64,000 nt of DNA from Bacteroidota bacterium (GTDB lineage: Bacteria; Bacteroidota; Bacteroidia; Bacteroidales; Paludibacteraceae), in NCBI GenBank assembly GCA_023391625.1, contig JAEWAN010000034.1, positions 914,698-978,697 of the forward strand, in the 5' to 3' direction. The notes under the pieces were generated by a model. The model was not told the origin of the DNA. It worked only from the letters and a program-made list of their open reading frames with translations, and did no database searches. Positions 34,424-43,881 of the stretch are shown here, piece by piece. The stretch's first letter is position 1; the number at the start of each line of letters is the position of its first letter. The translations under genes and the position numbers were made by a program.

Positions 34424-34891
34424 TTATTTGAATCTAAAAATATATTTTGTTGTTTTTATTTCATTATAAGAAAAGACTATTTTTTCTTTCACTGTCATTT
34501 TACGTTTTGCGCCCTCTGGCTTTACCTGTTTTTCCACTTCAAGGGCAAAATGGTCATCAGAAACATCAGTCAGAACCCCGGTTATTTTTTTCCCATCTTT
34601 CGTCAGCACTTCCACTTCATTCCCGATGTTCTTTTCATATTGTTTTTTTACTTTAAAAGGCGATGTCAGGCCTGCAGAGCTTACCTCCAGTTCATAATCC
34701 TCCACCTCACGATCTAAACGGGATTCTATAAAACGATTCAATTCTATACAAAAATCAATTGAAACCCCTTCAAAACAATCAATCTCCACCGTTATACGGT
34801 TGTCTGGTGTTACAACTAAATCAACCAGATAATAATCCGCGTCACGCAGAAATTCGTCAACCAACTGGTTTACAGTATCTTTTAATATCAT
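34424..34891 (-). CDS. rimP: Ribosome maturation factor RimP
   Basis: A 155-residue protein with the typical two-domain layout: an N-terminal alpha/beta domain (DYYLVDLVVTPDNRITVEIDCFEGVSIDFC) and a C-terminal SH3-like barrel (VEVLTKDGKKITGVLTDVSDDHFALEVE). It is needed for 30S subunit assembly. First gene of rimP-nusA-infB, 3 bp before nusA. The promoter and a leader hairpin are described separately. Confidence 0.94.
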   Translation of the reverse strand: MILKDTVNQLVDEFLRDADYYLVDLVVTPDNRITVEIDCFEGVSIDFCIELNRFIESRLDREVEDYELEVSSAGLTSPFKVKKQYEKNIGNEVEVLTKDGKKITGVLTDVSDDHFALEVEKQVKPEGAKRKMTVKEKIVFSYNEIKTTKYIFRFK

Positions 34892-34913
34892 TTTAATAAA
34901 AAATAATAAATAA

Positions 34914-34960
34914 GGGGACTATTTGTCCCCTCACCTGTCTCTAAAATCGTTGCAAAGATA
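34914..34960 (-). promoter_or_regulatory. rimP operon promoter box and leader hairpin
   Basis: On the minus strand, TATCTTTG (34960-34953) is an exact -7 box with a TTTG-like -33 element about 20 bp upstream. About 25 nt into the leader, GGGGAC pairs with GTCCCC (34914-34919 with 34925-34930), followed by a T-rich stretch before the start codon. It could act as an attenuator. The counterpart operon in E. coli is autoregulated by NusA. Confidence 0.5.
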
Positions 34961-35032
34961 CGAAATAAATATTTAAGACACAAATAATTGTAATATATCA
35001 CACAAAGAAAGCCAAGAAGCTGCTTTTTTATG

Positions 35033-35040
35033 TATTTTTG
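35033..35040 (+). promoter_or_regulatory. -7 promoter box of rimM
   Basis: TATTTTTG (TAnnTTTG) 24 bp before the rimM ATG, divergent from the rimP promoter. Confidence 0.6.
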
Positions 35041-35063
35041 CAAAAAAATATCCGGACAACACA

Positions 35064-35582
35064 ATGATACACAAAAGCGAAGTATTCCCTATCGGAAAAA
35101 TAACCAAGCCACACGGCATCAACGGAGAAATGTCATTCAGTTTCACAACTGACGTTTTTGATCAGGAAGATGCTGAATATTTCATATTTGAATTAGAAGG
35201 AATACTCGTACCTTTTTTCATTGAAAGCTATCGCTTCAGAACAGATACTACAGCCCTGCTACAACTTGAGGGAATTAATTCAGAAGAAGAAGCCCGTAAA
35301 TTCAGCGGAATGACCGTCTACCTGCCTATATCCTTTCAGGAAAAGGTAAGCGACGAAGATATCACAATGGAATATTTCATCGGATTTACCCTAAAAGACA
35401 AAAACGCCGGAGAACTTGGACAAGTAAGCGCCGTAGATGAATCAACGGAAAATATCCTTTTTATCATTGACAAAGAAACAGACGAACTTTTGATACCTGC
35501 CAACAATGATTTTATTCTAAAAATAGATCATAAAAACAAAGTTATTATCACAGAAATACCAGATGGATTACTGGAGAATTAA
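35064..35582 (+). CDS. rimM: 16S rRNA processing protein RimM
   Basis: A 172-residue protein with the RimM N-terminal barrel (PIGKITKPHGINGEMSFSFTTD) and the C-terminal PRC-barrel (YFIGFTLKDKNAGELGQVSAVDE; LLIPANNDFILKIDHKNKVI). It assists maturation of the 30S head. Here it stands alone next to, and divergent from, the rimP operon instead of in the rpsP-trmD operon usual in other phyla. Confidence 0.95.
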   Translation: MIHKSEVFPIGKITKPHGINGEMSFSFTTDVFDQEDAEYFIFELEGILVPFFIESYRFRTDTTALLQLEGINSEEEARKFSGMTVYLPISFQEKVSDEDITMEYFIGFTLKDKNAGELGQVSAVDESTENILFIIDKETDELLIPANNDFILKIDHKNKVIITEIPDGLLEN

Positions 35583-35677
35583 ACTTTCTATTGAAATTAT
35601 TGTTGCTTTTTCTGATTGATTTGTTTTTTACCACAAGAAGCTACTAAACCAATAAATGTTATAAAAAATGGCAGATT

Positions 35678-36754
35678 TCATTTTATAGCGAATTTTATCA
35701 AAAACGGATTCTTTTCATCACTAAAAACAGTCGCATACATCGTTTGCCCATCAGCACTTAAAGAAATAGAGGACACATAACGCCCTAACGTATAGCTATC
35801 CACAATATTACCATCCCAATCAAACTTAAATATCCAAAAAGGATAATCTTCTATATTTGTATTATCAAGTAGATAATCACCCATATAAGCCAAACAAAAG
35901 AACTCTTCATTAGCACAGAAATTCAGATAAGTAAATGGGATATGACCCTTCTTAAAAACAACTTCCTCCCGACCTCCCGTATTACCTACAACACGATAGT
36001 CCGGCGGTAAATTATCCGGTCCTTTTATCTTTTTTAATAAATTCAAATCTGTATCATACATTTGCAATAAAGGTTCATGCATACTTGCATGAAATATTCT
36101 ATTTTTCTTATAATTAGTTATAATGCGCCCGTCAACGGCAACATTTCGCACAAAATACCTATAATCTTCAGTTGGTTCATACATAAAATCTCCACACGCC
36201 ACAATAAAACGAGATTCTTTATTATCTATACGCAACTTTTCATCCTGAAAACAATCCGGATTTTCCAACAACAAACAATCATCTTTATAACGGACAGCCG
36301 TAGGTGCACCAAAAACATAATGTTTTATTGGTTCTTTCACAGGAAATCCTTGCAAAAGAGAATCTATATCCACAAAAACAACCTGCCCTTTCACAAAATC
36401 ATTCACAATCAATTCATTTTTATTCAAATCTACATTGGCACTAAGCAGTTCATTCGGGCCATTACCATAACGAAACAATTTGGTTATAAGCCTATTTTCT
36501 GATAATTCATAAAATTCAAGAAAATAACCATCTTCATAGTTTCGATTATGTACTACCAAAATACTATCCTGATATACCCAAAAATTCTTAGCATAAATAA
36601 AATCTTCATAAAAACCAACCGTATCTATTTTCACTCTCTCCGCTACAGCTTTAGTGTCTTTTTCCAAATAAAAACTATCATCTCCATTTTTTAAATTACA
36701 ACTCCAAAAACACCCGACCATTAAAATCAAAAGCAATATTTTTTTCATTATCAT
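35678..36754 (-). CDS. 6-bladed beta-propeller lipoprotein
   Basis: A 358-residue lipoprotein: signal peptide, then lipobox CFWSC (Cys about 19). The mature protein is a run of beta-strand repeats with blocks such as ILVVHNRN, ITKLFRYGNGPNELL and WIFKFDWDGNIVDSYTLG, typical of the 6-bladed beta-propeller lipoproteins frequent in Bacteroidota. Ligand and role unknown. Monocistronic. The first Met (36754) or the third residue Met may be the start. Confidence 0.8.
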   Translation of the reverse strand: MIMKKILLLILMVGCFWSCNLKNGDDSFYLEKDTKAVAERVKIDTVGFYEDFIYAKNFWVYQDSILVVHNRNYEDGYFLEFYELSENRLITKLFRYGNGPNELLSANVDLNKNELIVNDFVKGQVVFVDIDSLLQGFPVKEPIKHYVFGAPTAVRYKDDCLLLENPDCFQDEKLRIDNKESRFIVACGDFMYEPTEDYRYFVRNVAVDGRIITNYKKNRIFHASMHEPLLQMYDTDLNLLKKIKGPDNLPPDYRVVGNTGGREEVVFKKGHIPFTYLNFCANEEFFCLAYMGDYLLDNTNIEDYPFWIFKFDWDGNIVDSYTLGRYVSSISLSADGQTMYATVFSDEKNPFLIKFAIK

Positions 36755-37229
36755 TTTTTAGATTTTCAACAATAATCCACATATTCAAAAACGTTTCAAT
36801 ATAGCAATTAAAACGTTTATAAACAAAAATTTCCAAAAACAAAATTCCCTGTCTTTATCTCACATATAACACTTTAAGACCCAAACAAAAAGAGAAATCT
36901 ATTCAATTTCAACAACAAGTAAACCCATTCTTTTTTCTACCACACCCCAAATAATCGATATTTTATATGTACAAATTCAATATAATAAAAACCAATTTAA
37001 TGCGGCCATAAAGTTATTATAAAAGGAACTATTCTAATTTCTATTCTTGTCATTTTCAACAACATTGACAAAATTAAATTATACACACATTTATTTAAGC
37101 ACGACAAAATTATTTATAAAAAAAATCGAACTAATAAAAATCAGTTCGATTACAAAATATCAAAATTCTTCTTAAACAAAACTCACCATATCATTGTATC
37201 AATTTTACCACCACATAAAAAAGATTCCA
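36755..37229 (-). other. Gene-free AT-rich interval with a terminator for the acyltransferase gene
   Basis: 475 bp without a supported gene. The hairpin AATCGAACT/AGTTCGATT (37124-37151), followed on the minus strand by a long T-run, ends the leftward acyltransferase transcript. The promoter of the beta-propeller gene must lie in the rest but is not obvious. Confidence 0.6.
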
Positions 37230-38060
37230 TCAAGCCTTAGAATCTAAAGGTAATTTATATACGATTTTCCTTACTTCCGCAGCCCAATCCTGCTGAGATT
37301 TTGATTTATCAAATGTTTGCCACGGAATAGGTTTTCCTATTTTTATTGTAAAATGAGCACCTTTTTGCTTAAAAAATTCATCCGCCAGATACAACATCTC
37401 TAAATTAACTTTCACACCCAATCCTGTTCGGATATTAGACAAATTATAGAAAAAATTAGAGTTACGTCCTTCAAAATACACAGGCACCACATCCCTCTTA
37501 TACTGTACTGACTTAGCGACAAAATTTTTCTTCCATTCCGGATCTACAATCACCCCTTTTGTTTTACGGGAACATTTTCCCGAAGGAAAAGTGATCAGGC
37601 TTTTTCCTGACAAATAAAATTCATTCAGCTTTTCTACATTTTCCTTTCCCTGAGCCCCAACTTTATTCACTGGAATAAACATGCTCTGAAGCGGCTCCAC
37701 AAAAAGTAAAATATCATTAGTCAATAAATGAATATCCTCATCATATTCACTACCTAAAACATAAGCCAAAATAATACCATCCAACCCTCCTAATGGGTGA
37801 TTGCTCGCAAAAATACAACCGGTTTCCCGAGGCAAATTTTCCAGCCCCTCTACCGAATAAGTTATTTTCAAGTAATCAAGCACGCTTTTTATAAAGCTCA
37901 GATTTTTCTGTCCCGGAGTGCTCTTATAGATATAGTTTATTTCATCCTGATGAACTATCTTCTTCAAATAACGAATTACAAATCCAGGTAACTTTCTCCC
38001 CGGCAATTTAGCCTTAACAATCTCCTCTACATCAACACGGGCAATTTGATTTTCATCCAT
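37230..38060 (-). CDS. PlsC-like lysophospholipid acyltransferase
   Basis: A 276-residue protein with the acyltransferase motifs: SNHPLGGLDGI (block I, about 88-98), GAQGKENVEKLNEFY (block II region), TFPSGKCSRKTKG (block III) and VPVYFEGRNS (block IV). In block I five residues separate His and Asp, whereas HX4D is canonical; this variant occurs in the hemolysin-related branch of the family. It probably acylates a lysophospholipid or lipid A-like acceptor at the inner membrane. No signal peptide or clear membrane helix. Confidence 0.75.
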   Translation of the reverse strand: MDENQIARVDVEEIVKAKLPGRKLPGFVIRYLKKIVHQDEINYIYKSTPGQKNLSFIKSVLDYLKITYSVEGLENLPRETGCIFASNHPLGGLDGIILAYVLGSEYDEDIHLLTNDILLFVEPLQSMFIPVNKVGAQGKENVEKLNEFYLSGKSLITFPSGKCSRKTKGVIVDPEWKKNFVAKSVQYKRDVVPVYFEGRNSNFFYNLSNIRTGLGVKVNLEMLYLADEFFKQKGAHFTIKIGKPIPWQTFDKSKSQQDWAAEVRKIVYKLPLDSKA

Positions 38061-38414
38061 AGTATCTTACAATTAATAACCTGCACAAAAATAAAAAATT
38101 TATATTCCCCAACGAAATAAATAAAACAACAAAAACCCCGTCAAAGCAAAACAAAGAAATCAAAACAATAAAAAGCACCCCACTTTATCACAAAAAGCAA
38201 TAAAGATATCTAAAAATAAAACATAACATGCTAATAATAAATAAACTAACTACAACAAATCATCTATATTAATTTTGTTGAAAACTTGTTGAAAACCATC
38301 ATTAAACAGTTCATAAAAACAATTAGCCCTGTTAATAAGTTTTTTGTGGGGAAAAGTGGGGATATACAGAATTTATTTCTATCTTTACAACTGAAAATTA
38401 GACGTTTATTTTTC
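38061..38414 (+). promoter_or_regulatory. mraZ upstream region with MraZ boxes and -7 box
   Basis: 354 bp without a gene. Two TGGGG boxes with a 10-bp period (38347 and 38357) match the TGGGN direct repeats bound by MraZ. A -7-like TATCTTTA lies at 38380-38387, 28 bp before the ATG. A tandem 11-bp repeat TTGTTGAAAAC occupies 38275-38296. This is the expected autoregulated promoter of the division and cell wall cluster. Confidence 0.65.
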
Positions 38415-38891
38415 ATGCCTACATTCATAGGAAAATACGAAGCAAAGACTGACAGTAAGGGAAGAATTTTCATTCCCTCTTCATACAGGAAACTCCTTTT
38501 CGGAGAGGAAAGAGAGCGGATTGTAATACGCAAAGACACTGACAACGATTGCATCATATTCTACCCCGAACACATCTGGAATAAAAAACTGGAAGAACTG
38601 CAAGCCAACCTCGACGAATGGGATCCCGAAGATCAGATGCTTTTACTTCGGTTCACAGAAGATGCCGAATGGCTGGATATTGATTCACAAGGACGAGTAC
38701 TACTATCCAGAAAAAATCAGCAAGCCATCAATTTAAACGATAACGAAGTTTTGTTTATCGGGGCTATTGACCGTTTTGCCCTATGGAGCAAGACTCATTA
38801 TGAAAAAATAAAATTATCTCAGGAATATCTTGCTGAAAAACTGAAAGAGAAAATGATGAAACGGAAAATTTCCACCGAACCAAATAAATAG
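38415..38891 (+). CDS. mraZ: Transcriptional regulator MraZ
   Basis: A 158-residue protein with two AbrB-like (SpoVT/MraZ) halves: IGKYEAKTDSKGRIFIPSSYRKLL and DSQGRVLLSRKNQQAINL. I chose the ATG at 38415 because it gives the usual length and lies just after the -7 box; the frame runs further upstream from a TTG at 38286, but that part would overlap the MraZ boxes. MraZ represses its own operon by binding TGGGN repeats, and two are present. Confidence 0.94.
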   Translation: MPTFIGKYEAKTDSKGRIFIPSSYRKLLFGEERERIVIRKDTDNDCIIFYPEHIWNKKLEELQANLDEWDPEDQMLLLRFTEDAEWLDIDSQGRVLLSRKNQQAINLNDNEVLFIGAIDRFALWSKTHYEKIKLSQEYLAEKLKEKMMKRKISTEPNK

Positions 38892-38898
38892 ACCCATT

Positions 38899-39816
38899 AT
38901 GAACGAAACATCCACATATCATGTTCCTGCACTTCTGAAAGAAACTATCGACGGCCTGAATATACAGCCTGACGGAATATACGTAGATGTAACATTTGGG
39001 GGTGGAGGTCACTCCCGGGCTATTTTATCGGCATTAGGTCCAAAAGGGAAATTAATTGCTTTCGACCAGGACGAAGATGCTATGAACAATATCATAGACG
39101 ATCCCCGATTTATTTTCGTAAGAAGTAATTTCAAATACTTAAAAAATTTTCTCCGCTATCATAAAATAGAAAAAGTAAACGGCATATTGGCTGACTTAGG
39201 TGTTTCATTCCATCATTTTGACGAAGCAGAACGCGGATTTTCATTCCGGTTTGACGGAGATTTGGACATGCGCATGAATAAACAAGCTTCGCTTACCGCA
39301 GCCAAAGTATTAAATACCTATACGGAAGAAGAGCTTGCCGATGTCTTTTACCTGTACGGGGAGTTGCGCAACGCCCGCAAAATAGCTTCAGTTATTGTAA
39401 AAACCCGCTCAACAACTCCTTTTGAACGTATATATCCCTTTATTGAGACACTAAAACCTTTCTTTGGAAAAGACAAAGAAAAAAAGGAGATGGCTAAAGT
39501 ATTTCAGGCATTACGTATTGAAGTAAATAAAGAACTGGATGTTATAAAAGCCCTTTTACAACAAAGTCTTGAAGTATTGGAACCGGGAGGAAGACTTGTT
39601 ATACTAACCTACCATTCACTGGAAGACCGGTTGGTAAAAAACTTTATCCGCAGCGGAAACATGGAAGGTAAAATAGAAAAAGATTTTTACGGGAATATAC
39701 TTTCTCCATTAAAAGCCATTAACAATAAAGTAATCGTAGCGGGCGAAGAAGAGGTGGAACGTAACCCAAGGGCAAGAAGTGCGAAATTACGTATAGCAGA
39801 GTTAAACACAAAATAA
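38899..39816 (+). CDS. rsmH: 16S rRNA (cytosine-1402-N4)-methyltransferase
   Basis: A 305-residue protein with HVPALLKETIDGL, the SAM motif VDVTFGGGGHSRAIL (about 28-42), LADLGVSFHHFDEAERGFSF and ILTYHSLEDRLVKNF, all characteristic of RsmH/MraW. It methylates C1402 in the ribosomal P site. Second gene of the cluster, 7 bp after mraZ. Confidence 0.97.
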   Translation: MNETSTYHVPALLKETIDGLNIQPDGIYVDVTFGGGGHSRAILSALGPKGKLIAFDQDEDAMNNIIDDPRFIFVRSNFKYLKNFLRYHKIEKVNGILADLGVSFHHFDEAERGFSFRFDGDLDMRMNKQASLTAAKVLNTYTEEELADVFYLYGELRNARKIASVIVKTRSTTPFERIYPFIETLKPFFGKDKEKKEMAKVFQALRIEVNKELDVIKALLQQSLEVLEPGGRLVILTYHSLEDRLVKNFIRSGNMEGKIEKDFYGNILSPLKAINNKVIVAGEEEVERNPRARSAKLRIAELNTK

Positions 39817-39823
39817 AACAATT

Positions 39824-40192
39824 ATGTCTTGGTTTACAGATTTTATAAATAAATTAAAAGGCAGCGAAGATCTTTCCGACATGAAATCAAGCAGCCTGCG
39901 GGACATATTGAACGGGAATATACTTACAAAAAAAGTAATACAGAAACAATACGGCCTGCTTATCATGCTGGCGGTACTGGCTTTTGTATATGTGGATAAC
40001 CGCTACTACTGTGAAACTCAAATGAACAAAGAGTTGAGGTTAAGGAAAGAATTAAAAGACCTGAAATACGAATCGCTTACAATTTCAGCAGAGTTAATGC
40101 GCATCAGCCGCCGCTCCAATGTACTGAGAATGGTTAATGACAAAGGTCTCAATCTGGTAGAAACCACCGAACCTCCTATTAAGATTGATTAA
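39824..40192 (+). CDS. ftsL: FtsL-like cell division protein
   Basis: A 122-residue bitopic protein: a cytoplasmic basic part, one membrane helix (about 46-60, LLIMLAVLAFVYVD), then a periplasmic Leu/Arg/Lys/Glu coiled coil (KELRLRKELKDLKYESLTISAELM). It fits FtsL in size, topology and position between rsmH and the septal transpeptidase gene. Sequence conservation of FtsL is low, so the assignment rests on topology and context. Confidence 0.85.
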   Translation: MSWFTDFINKLKGSEDLSDMKSSSLRDILNGNILTKKVIQKQYGLLIMLAVLAFVYVDNRYYCETQMNKELRLRKELKDLKYESLTISAELMRISRRSNVLRMVNDKGLNLVETTEPPIKID

Positions 40193-40195
40193 TAA

Positions 40196-42331
40196 ATGGC
40201 AGACAAGCGCAAAAATATAATTCTTCGTTTCGGCATAGTATATATACTTATTGCTATCGCTTTTATTTTAGTAATCTACAAAATCGTAGTTATACAAACA
40301 GTAGAACGGGATGAATGGCTAAAATTGCAAGGCAAGGGTAAAAAAACAGATATTATCGTAAGACCGAAACGGGGCAATATATACGCTGCTGACGGGCGAC
40401 TCATGGCAAGCTCCATACCTACATACCATATATATATGGACATGCGGGTTCCTGCCCTACGGGAAAAAGAAGGAATACTGTTTTTTGAAAATGTAGATTC
40501 CGTAGCTATCTGTTTATCTAATTTATTTAAAGACAAATCTGCCAACGATTACAAAACCGCACTAACCAATGCATATAATCGTAAAGACGGACGTTTCTCC
40601 CTATACCCTAAACGCATACCCTATTACCAGCTAAAAGAAATCCAGCAATATCCTTTGTTTCGTTTAGGAAGATACAAAAGCGGATTGTATTACGAAGAAT
40701 ATGTACAACGGGTTAAACCCTTCGGTTCATTGGCTTCACGTACTATCGGCGATGTTTACGCAGAAGAATCGAAAGGAGGAAAAAACGGATTAGAGCGTTA
40801 TTACAATACGGAATTAACCGGTAAACCCGGCATTTCCACACGCCAGAAAATAGCTAATACCTGGCAGGAAACCATTGAAGTGGAACCGGTAGAAGGTTTG
40901 GATATAATCACAACTATAGATATTGACATTCAGGACATATCTGAAAAATCATTATTGGATGCGTTACATACTTACCGGGCACAATCTGGCTATGTCATTT
41001 TAATGGAAACCAATACGGGCGAAGTCAAATCCATTGTCAATATGCAACGCAACCAGGATGGTTCTTATTCCGAAAACTGGAATGGAGCAGTATCCGACCT
41101 GATAGAGCCAGGATCTACATTTAAAATAGCTTCTCTAATGGTCGCACTGGATGATGGGAAAGTTGATTTAACAGATAGCGTGGAAACAGGAAAAGGTATC
41201 TATTATTTTGGGAAAGTAGCAATGCGCGACCATAACCATCATCGTGGCGGGTACGGAACAATAACCGTTGAGGAAGCGATTCACGCTTCTTCCAACATTG
41301 GGGTTTCACGGGTTATCAATGAAAACTACAAAGATAATCCTGCACGTTTTATTAATAAATTATACGAGATGAATATCGCTGATTCTTTAAATCTGGAAAT
41401 ACCCGGCAGCGCTATACCATATATAAAACATCCCGATGATGCTAAATCCAAATGGTCAAACTCTTCTTTACCCTGGATGTCTATTGGTTATGAATTAAAC
41501 ATGCCGCCGATATATACGCTCAACTTTTACAATGCCATTGCCAATGACGGGAAATTAATAAAACCTATTTTTGTTAAAGCCATCAGCAAAGACGGACAAC
41601 CGGTAAAAACATTTAAAACCGAAATCATCAACAAATCTATTTGCAAATCATCCACACTGAAAGATATCAGAAGTGCAATGGAAGGCGTAGTAAGCGGGAA
41701 AAAGGCTACAGCAAAAGACGCATATTCCCCATACGTAAAAATAGCAGGAAAAACAGGGACTGCACAAATGTTCAGGGAGCAAGGATACAAAGCCGGAGGA
41801 ATTGCACGGTATGTCGTTTCATTCTGCGGATATTTTCCGGCAGATAATCCGCAATACACCGGAATAGTTGTCATAAAAGATCCCCGTTACGCATATACAT
41901 CTGCAGGTCTAATGAGTGGAAAAACATTCAAAAACATTGCAGAACGCACCATGGCATTAAAATCGGAAATCCGGTATAAAGATGTAGAAACAGATTCTAT
42001 CACTAAACTAAATATGCTTCCAACGGCTAAGGACGGGAATTACAAAGCCTTGCAAACTGTTATGAAAAACGTCAAAATTCCATTATCCGGTGAATCTGAC
42101 GAATGGATAGAAACGTCTAAAGCAGAAAAAGAAGTAAACATCAAACCTTTGACGATAAACGACAACAAAATACCGGATGTTAGAGGAATGGGGCTAAAAG
42201 ATGCCATATTCCTGTTGGAAAATACCGGATTACAAGTACAGGTGCAAGGCCGTGGAAAAATTGTAAGCCAAAGTATTCTACCGGGAACCGAGGCAACAAA
42301 GGGACGTGTCATTACTTTACATCTGCAATAA
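40196..42331 (+). CDS. ftsI: Septal penicillin-binding protein (FtsI/PBP3-type) with PASTA domain
   Basis: A 711-residue class B PBP: N-terminal membrane helix (about 10-29), dimerisation region starting IIVRPKRGNIYAADGR, and transpeptidase motifs EPGSTFKIAS (SxxK), ASSNIGVS (SxN) and AGKTGTAQMF (KTG). The C-terminal 65 residues form one PASTA domain (IPDVRGMGLKDAIFLLENTGL). It crosslinks septal peptidoglycan with FtsW. It starts 4 bp after ftsL. Confidence 0.95.
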   Translation: MADKRKNIILRFGIVYILIAIAFILVIYKIVVIQTVERDEWLKLQGKGKKTDIIVRPKRGNIYAADGRLMASSIPTYHIYMDMRVPALREKEGILFFENVDSVAICLSNLFKDKSANDYKTALTNAYNRKDGRFSLYPKRIPYYQLKEIQQYPLFRLGRYKSGLYYEEYVQRVKPFGSLASRTIGDVYAEESKGGKNGLERYYNTELTGKPGISTRQKIANTWQETIEVEPVEGLDIITTIDIDIQDISEKSLLDALHTYRAQSGYVILMETNTGEVKSIVNMQRNQDGSYSENWNGAVSDLIEPGSTFKIASLMVALDDGKVDLTDSVETGKGIYYFGKVAMRDHNHHRGGYGTITVEEAIHASSNIGVSRVINENYKDNPARFINKLYEMNIADSLNLEIPGSAIPYIKHPDDAKSKWSNSSLPWMSIGYELNMPPIYTLNFYNAIANDGKLIKPIFVKAISKDGQPVKTFKTEIINKSICKSSTLKDIRSAMEGVVSGKKATAKDAYSPYVKIAGKTGTAQMFREQGYKAGGIARYVVSFCGYFPADNPQYTGIVVIKDPRYAYTSAGLMSGKTFKNIAERTMALKSEIRYKDVETDSITKLNMLPTAKDGNYKALQTVMKNVKIPLSGESDEWIETSKAEKEVNIKPLTINDNKIPDVRGMGLKDAIFLLENTGLQVQVQGRGKIVSQSILPGTEATKGRVITLHLQ

Positions 42332-42374
42332 GTTAATTATAAACTCAGGCAATAGCTTTTAAAACAAAATAAAA

Positions 42375-43826
42375 ATGCTGACACTCATAAACCTGCTAAA
42401 AAACATTCCGTGTAAAAAAACCATCGGGAATGCTACAGTTGAAACATATGGGATCAAATTTGATTCCCGGAAAGTGGAAAAAGGCGACTTATTTGTCGCT
42501 ACCCGGGGTACTGCCGTTGACGGGCACGACTACATACAAGCTGCTATAGACAAAGGAGCTGTAGCAATTATCTGTGAAGAAATACCGGAATGTATTAATC
42601 CGGAAATTACCTATGTGGCTGTAGCCAATGCTTCTGAAGTCTTGGGAGAGATATCCTCAACCTGGCATGACAACCCATCCTCCAAACTTGTATTGGTAGG
42701 TGTCACCGGCACAAACGGGAAAACAACCATAGCCACATTATTATATCAATTATTCCGGCAGTTTGGACATAAAGTAGGATTACTGTCCACAGTCGTAAAC
42801 TATATCGACGATGAAGCAGTAGAATCCACTCACACAACTCCGGATGCTTTCAGCCTCAATGAATTATTATCCAAAATGGTAAATGCCGGCTGTGAATATG
42901 CATTTATGGAAGTGAGTTCACACTCCATAGAGCAGAACAGAATTGCAGGATTGAAATTCAACGGAGGAATTTTCACTAATCTGACACGTGACCATATAGA
43001 TTACCATAAAACTTTTGACAACTACCTGCGTGCAAAGAAACGTTTTTTTGACAATCTGCCTCAGGATGCTTTTGCGCTTACCAATATTGACGACAAAAAC
43101 GGATTAGTAATGGTGCAAAACACAAAAGCACGAAAATACACTTACACATTGCGGTCAATGGGCGACTTCAAAACCAAAATCATGGAAAGTGATTTATCCG
43201 GTATGCAATTGATTATGAATGACGTTGAGGTATATGTTCCTTTTGTTGGCAAATTCAACGCCAGCAACCTCACTGCCGTTTTCGGTACTGCAATGTTATT
43301 AGGTAAAAGAGAACAAGAAACACTTCGTATTATCAGTATGTTGCATCCTGTTTCAGGACGTTTTGAAACATTACGTTCACCGGAAGGTTATATAGCTATT
43401 GTTGATTATGCACATACGCCGGATGCTTTAAATAATGTCATTACCAGCATAAACCAGATGTTAACCGGCAAATCAGGCAAATTAATAACCGTAGTAGGTT
43501 GTGGAGGCAACAGGGATAAAGGAAAACGTCCAATGATGGCTCAAGAAGCAGCCAACGGAAGCTGGAAAGCTATTTTTACATCCGATAATCCCAGAGACGA
43601 AGATCCGCAAATGATATTAAACGACATGACTACCGGACTGGATTTAACCCAACGGAAAAAAGTGCTCGTTATAACAGACCGTCGGGAGGCAATAAAGACC
43701 GCCTGTTCACTGGCTCAGGCGGGCGACATCGTTTTAGTGGCCGGGAAAGGGCACGAAAATTATCAGATTATCCAAGGTGTAAAACACCATTTCGATGACA
43801 AAGAAGAAATAAAAGCTTGTTTTTAA
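42375..43826 (+). CDS. murE: UDP-MurNAc-tripeptide synthetase (meso-DAP-adding)
   Basis: A 483-residue Mur ligase with ATP loop GVTGTNGKTTIATLL (about 110-124), central-domain ISxH-type MEVSSHSIEQNR, and the C-terminal SDNPRDEDP. The DNPR motif marks enzymes that add meso-diaminopimelate rather than lysine, so the wall is probably of A1-gamma type. Fifth gene of the cluster. Confidence 0.96.
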   Translation: MLTLINLLKNIPCKKTIGNATVETYGIKFDSRKVEKGDLFVATRGTAVDGHDYIQAAIDKGAVAIICEEIPECINPEITYVAVANASEVLGEISSTWHDNPSSKLVLVGVTGTNGKTTIATLLYQLFRQFGHKVGLLSTVVNYIDDEAVESTHTTPDAFSLNELLSKMVNAGCEYAFMEVSSHSIEQNRIAGLKFNGGIFTNLTRDHIDYHKTFDNYLRAKKRFFDNLPQDAFALTNIDDKNGLVMVQNTKARKYTYTLRSMGDFKTKIMESDLSGMQLIMNDVEVYVPFVGKFNASNLTAVFGTAMLLGKREQETLRIISMLHPVSGRFETLRSPEGYIAIVDYAHTPDALNNVITSINQMLTGKSGKLITVVGCGGNRDKGKRPMMAQEAANGSWKAIFTSDNPRDEDPQMILNDMTTGLDLTQRKKVLVITDRREAIKTACSLAQAGDIVLVAGKGHENYQIIQGVKHHFDDKEEIKACF

Positions 43827-43881
43827 ACACAAAATACATAACCAACTAATTCTCTTTCGCAGAGTGTAAACAAAATAAATT

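Noticed and set aside
36890..36903. AGAAATCT half-site as a fifth copy of the ACATGT palindrome
   Set aside because: The ACATGT core and the other arm are missing, and it is not placed before a rightward gene.
38286..38414. N-terminal extension of mraZ from a TTG start
   Set aside because: It would cover the MraZ boxes and the -7 promoter box and exceed the normal length of the protein.
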